The notes below the pieces were generated by a model, which searched no databases, was not told the DNA's origin, and saw only the letters and a list, made by a program, of their open reading frames with translations. 37,871 bases of DNA. Origin: Nitratiruptor sp. (GTDB lineage Bacteria > Campylobacterota > Campylobacteria > Campylobacterales > Nitratiruptoraceae). Positions 36,980 through 37,871 of this stretch are shown here, piece after piece. The stretch lies in contig WGBC01000109.1 of assembly GCA_015494535.1 (NCBI GenBank), forward strand, positions 1 to 37,871, read 5' to 3'. The position numbers and the translations under genes are program-made. The stretch's first letter is position 1, and each line of letters begins with the position of its first letter.

Positions 36980-37288
36980 TTATGCGTTTATAGCAGTGAT
37001 TTTCACACGTGTGAAATCTCTTCTAAAGCCTCTTTTCACTTTAGAGTCTTTTCTTCTTCTTTTTTTGAAGATGATTACTTTCTTCGCTCTGCCCTCATTA
37101 ATAACTTCGCCCTCTACTACAGCGCCTTCCACGTAAGGTGTGCCAATTTTGAGCTCTCCGTTATCCACGGCAAGAACCTCTTTGAACTCAACTTTCGTCT
37201 TTGGCTCAAGCCCCATCTTGTCAAAAAGAATTACATCACCCTCTTTGACTTTATACTGCTTTCCGCCATTTTTTATAATCGCATACAT
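36980..37288 (-). CDS. rplU: 50S ribosomal protein L21
   Basis: L21 binds 23S rRNA. From ATG at 37286-37288 it has 102 aa ([18 protein letters not shown]), the usual family start; an ATG three codons earlier (37297) is too close to its AAGG. The C-terminus [11 protein letters not shown] fits the family. A 16-bp palindrome (37001-37016) lies in the codons for FTRVK. Confidence 0.97.
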   Translation of the reverse strand: MYAIIKNGGKQYKVKEGDVILFDKMGLEPKTKVEFKEVLAVDNGELKIGTPYVEGAVVEGEVINEGRAKKVIIFKKRRRKDSKVKRGFRRDFTRVKITAINA

Positions 37289-37322
37289 CCTACTCATCCT
37301 TGCCTATACTTTTTGGTTCGCA

Positions 37323-37328
37323 ATAGTA
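37323..37328 (-). promoter_or_regulatory. -10 box of rplU-rpmA
   Basis: Minus-strand TGCTACTAT resembles the extended -10 TGCTACAAT seen before mtnN and fabD. It lies 35 bases before the L21 start, in the gap after ridA. Confidence 0.4.
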
Positions 37329-37351
37329 GCAAAAATTATTTTAAGAGAAGT

Positions 37352-37729
37352 TTAAACTTTTGCAATAGCGTCAATTTCCACCAAAGCTCCTTTGGGCAGC
37401 TCTTTAACTGCTACGGTACTGCGCGCAGGCTTGTGAGAGCCAAAAAACTCCTCATAGATGCCATTGACAACGCTAAAATCTTCCATATTTGCCAAAAATA
37501 TGGTGGTTTTGATCACCTTTTGCAGCGAACTACCACTTGCCTCCAAAACAGCTTTGAGATTTTGCAGCACCTGCTTTGTCTGCTCCTCTACGCCTTTTTG
37601 TAGCACCTCGTCGCTACCATCTGGCAAAAGCGCAATCTGCCCTGAGGTAAAGACCAAATCCCCTACCACCATAGCCTGAGAATAGGGGCCAATCGCTGCG
37701 GGAGCACTCTTTGTAGAGACTACTAGCAT
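37352..37729 (-). CDS. ridA: RidA family enamine/imine deaminase
   Basis: RidA (YjgF) hydrolyses reactive enamines and imines made by PLP enzymes such as threonine dehydratase. The 125-aa protein has APAAIGPYSQA, VFTSGQIAL, NLKAVLEASGSSLQKVIKTTIFLANMEDF and the signature PARSTVAVKELPKGALVEIDAIA with the catalytic Arg. I chose ATG at 37727-37729, preceded by AAAAGGAAAT. The longer frame (to 37810) would add 27 residues foreign to the family and run into the divergent gene. Confidence 0.96.
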   Translation of the reverse strand: MLVVSTKSAPAAIGPYSQAMVVGDLVFTSGQIALLPDGSDEVLQKGVEEQTKQVLQNLKAVLEASGSSLQKVIKTTIFLANMEDFSVVNGIYEEFFGSHKPARSTVAVKELPKGALVEIDAIAKV

Positions 37730-37756
37730 TTTATTTCCTTTTAAATGTTTTGGTTT

Positions 37757-37764
37757 TATCATAA
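37757..37764. promoter_or_regulatory. overlapping divergent -10 candidates
   Basis: TTATCATAA in the 52-base gap between ridA and the peptidase gene gives TATGAT for ridA and TATCAT for the plus-strand gene. The two would compete for polymerase. Weak evidence. Confidence 0.25.
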
Positions 37765-37781
37765 GAAAAAAAGGCTTTAAA

Positions 37782-37871
37782 ATGGATAAAGAGACACTCA
37801 AAAAATCCATCTTTCAAACGATCGACACCCTCAAAGACAAAGTCATCAAAGTGCGCCGAGACATTCACAAA
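37782..37871 (+). CDS. M20-family amidohydrolase/peptidase, 5' end (partial)
   Basis: Thirty codons starting at ATG 37782 run off the right edge. The N-terminus ends with VIKVRRDIHK, the start of the family signature RRDIHxNPE found in M20D aminoacylases and hippurate hydrolases. AAAAAAAGG lies about eight bases before the ATG. These zinc enzymes remove acyl groups from amino acids. Substrate and completeness cannot be judged from 30 residues. Confidence 0.7.
   Translation, partial: MDKETLKKSIFQTIDTLKDKVIKVRRDIHK

Noticed and set aside
36632-37603. 323-codon plus-strand frame opposite rpmA, rplU and ridA
   Set aside because: It crosses three well-identified minus-strand genes and their gaps; the translation has no recognisable domain.

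Overview
The window looks like chromosomal core DNA from a Campylobacterota (Epsilonproteobacteria) species. I infer a free-living or vent-type relative of Nitratiruptor, Sulfurimonas or Sulfurovum rather than a gut Campylobacter, because the base composition is less AT-rich. The signs are the split F-type ATPase operon (b', b, delta, alpha, gamma, beta, epsilon, without a and c), the short RecO and PUA-less ProB, the Pfs-type nucleosidase next to a TtcA-like protein, and a gene order (rplU-rpmA-obgE-proB-fmt-birA-parAB-atp-tol-pal-slyD-fabD-mtnN, then accD-rlmH-dusB) that matches what I remember of Campylobacter jejuni. I see no rRNA, tRNA, CRISPR array, insertion sequence or prophage, and no gene-free gap above about 130 bases.

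Layout from right to left, since nearly everything is on the minus strand. An M20-family peptidase starts at the right edge on the plus strand, divergent from ridA. Then come ribosomal proteins L21 and L27, the ribosome-assembly GTPase Obg, proline synthesis (proB), initiator-tRNA formylation (fmt), biotin ligase (birA) and chromosome segregation (parA, parB). The ATP synthase operon follows and continues with a 3-base gap into a Tol-Pal envelope operon (tolQ, tolR, tolA, tolB, pal, cpoB). Next are slyD with a clear terminator, fabD, a small secreted Cys-rich unknown, mtnN and ttcA, then a FliK-like / FlhX flagellar pair with an acidic unknown.

recO on the plus strand separates this from a second minus-strand run: gltB-gltD, an inositol-monophosphatase-family gene, accD, a ThiE-like gene, rlmH, a two-TM unknown and dusB. 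dusB converges on a plus-strand membrane protein that I read as a candidate FliO. That gene is divergent from a TauE/SafE permease, which is followed by uvrA. The 3' end of an unrecognised plus-strand gene lies at the left edge.

Most of the content is conserved housekeeping. The most unusual signals are non-coding. Both mtnN and fabD carry a perfect inverted repeat that pairs the Shine-Dalgarno sequence with an upstream arm, and the upstream arm overlaps or abuts a TACAAT -10 box. A transcript starting at the local promoter would lack that arm, while read-through RNA would fold and hide the ribosome site. Other points are a TtcA-like protein with Phe in place of one expected Fe-S cysteine, a BirA with Ser at the position of E. 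coli Arg118, two scattered flagellar accessory loci, and convergent gene pairs whose stop codons share the same four bases CTAA.
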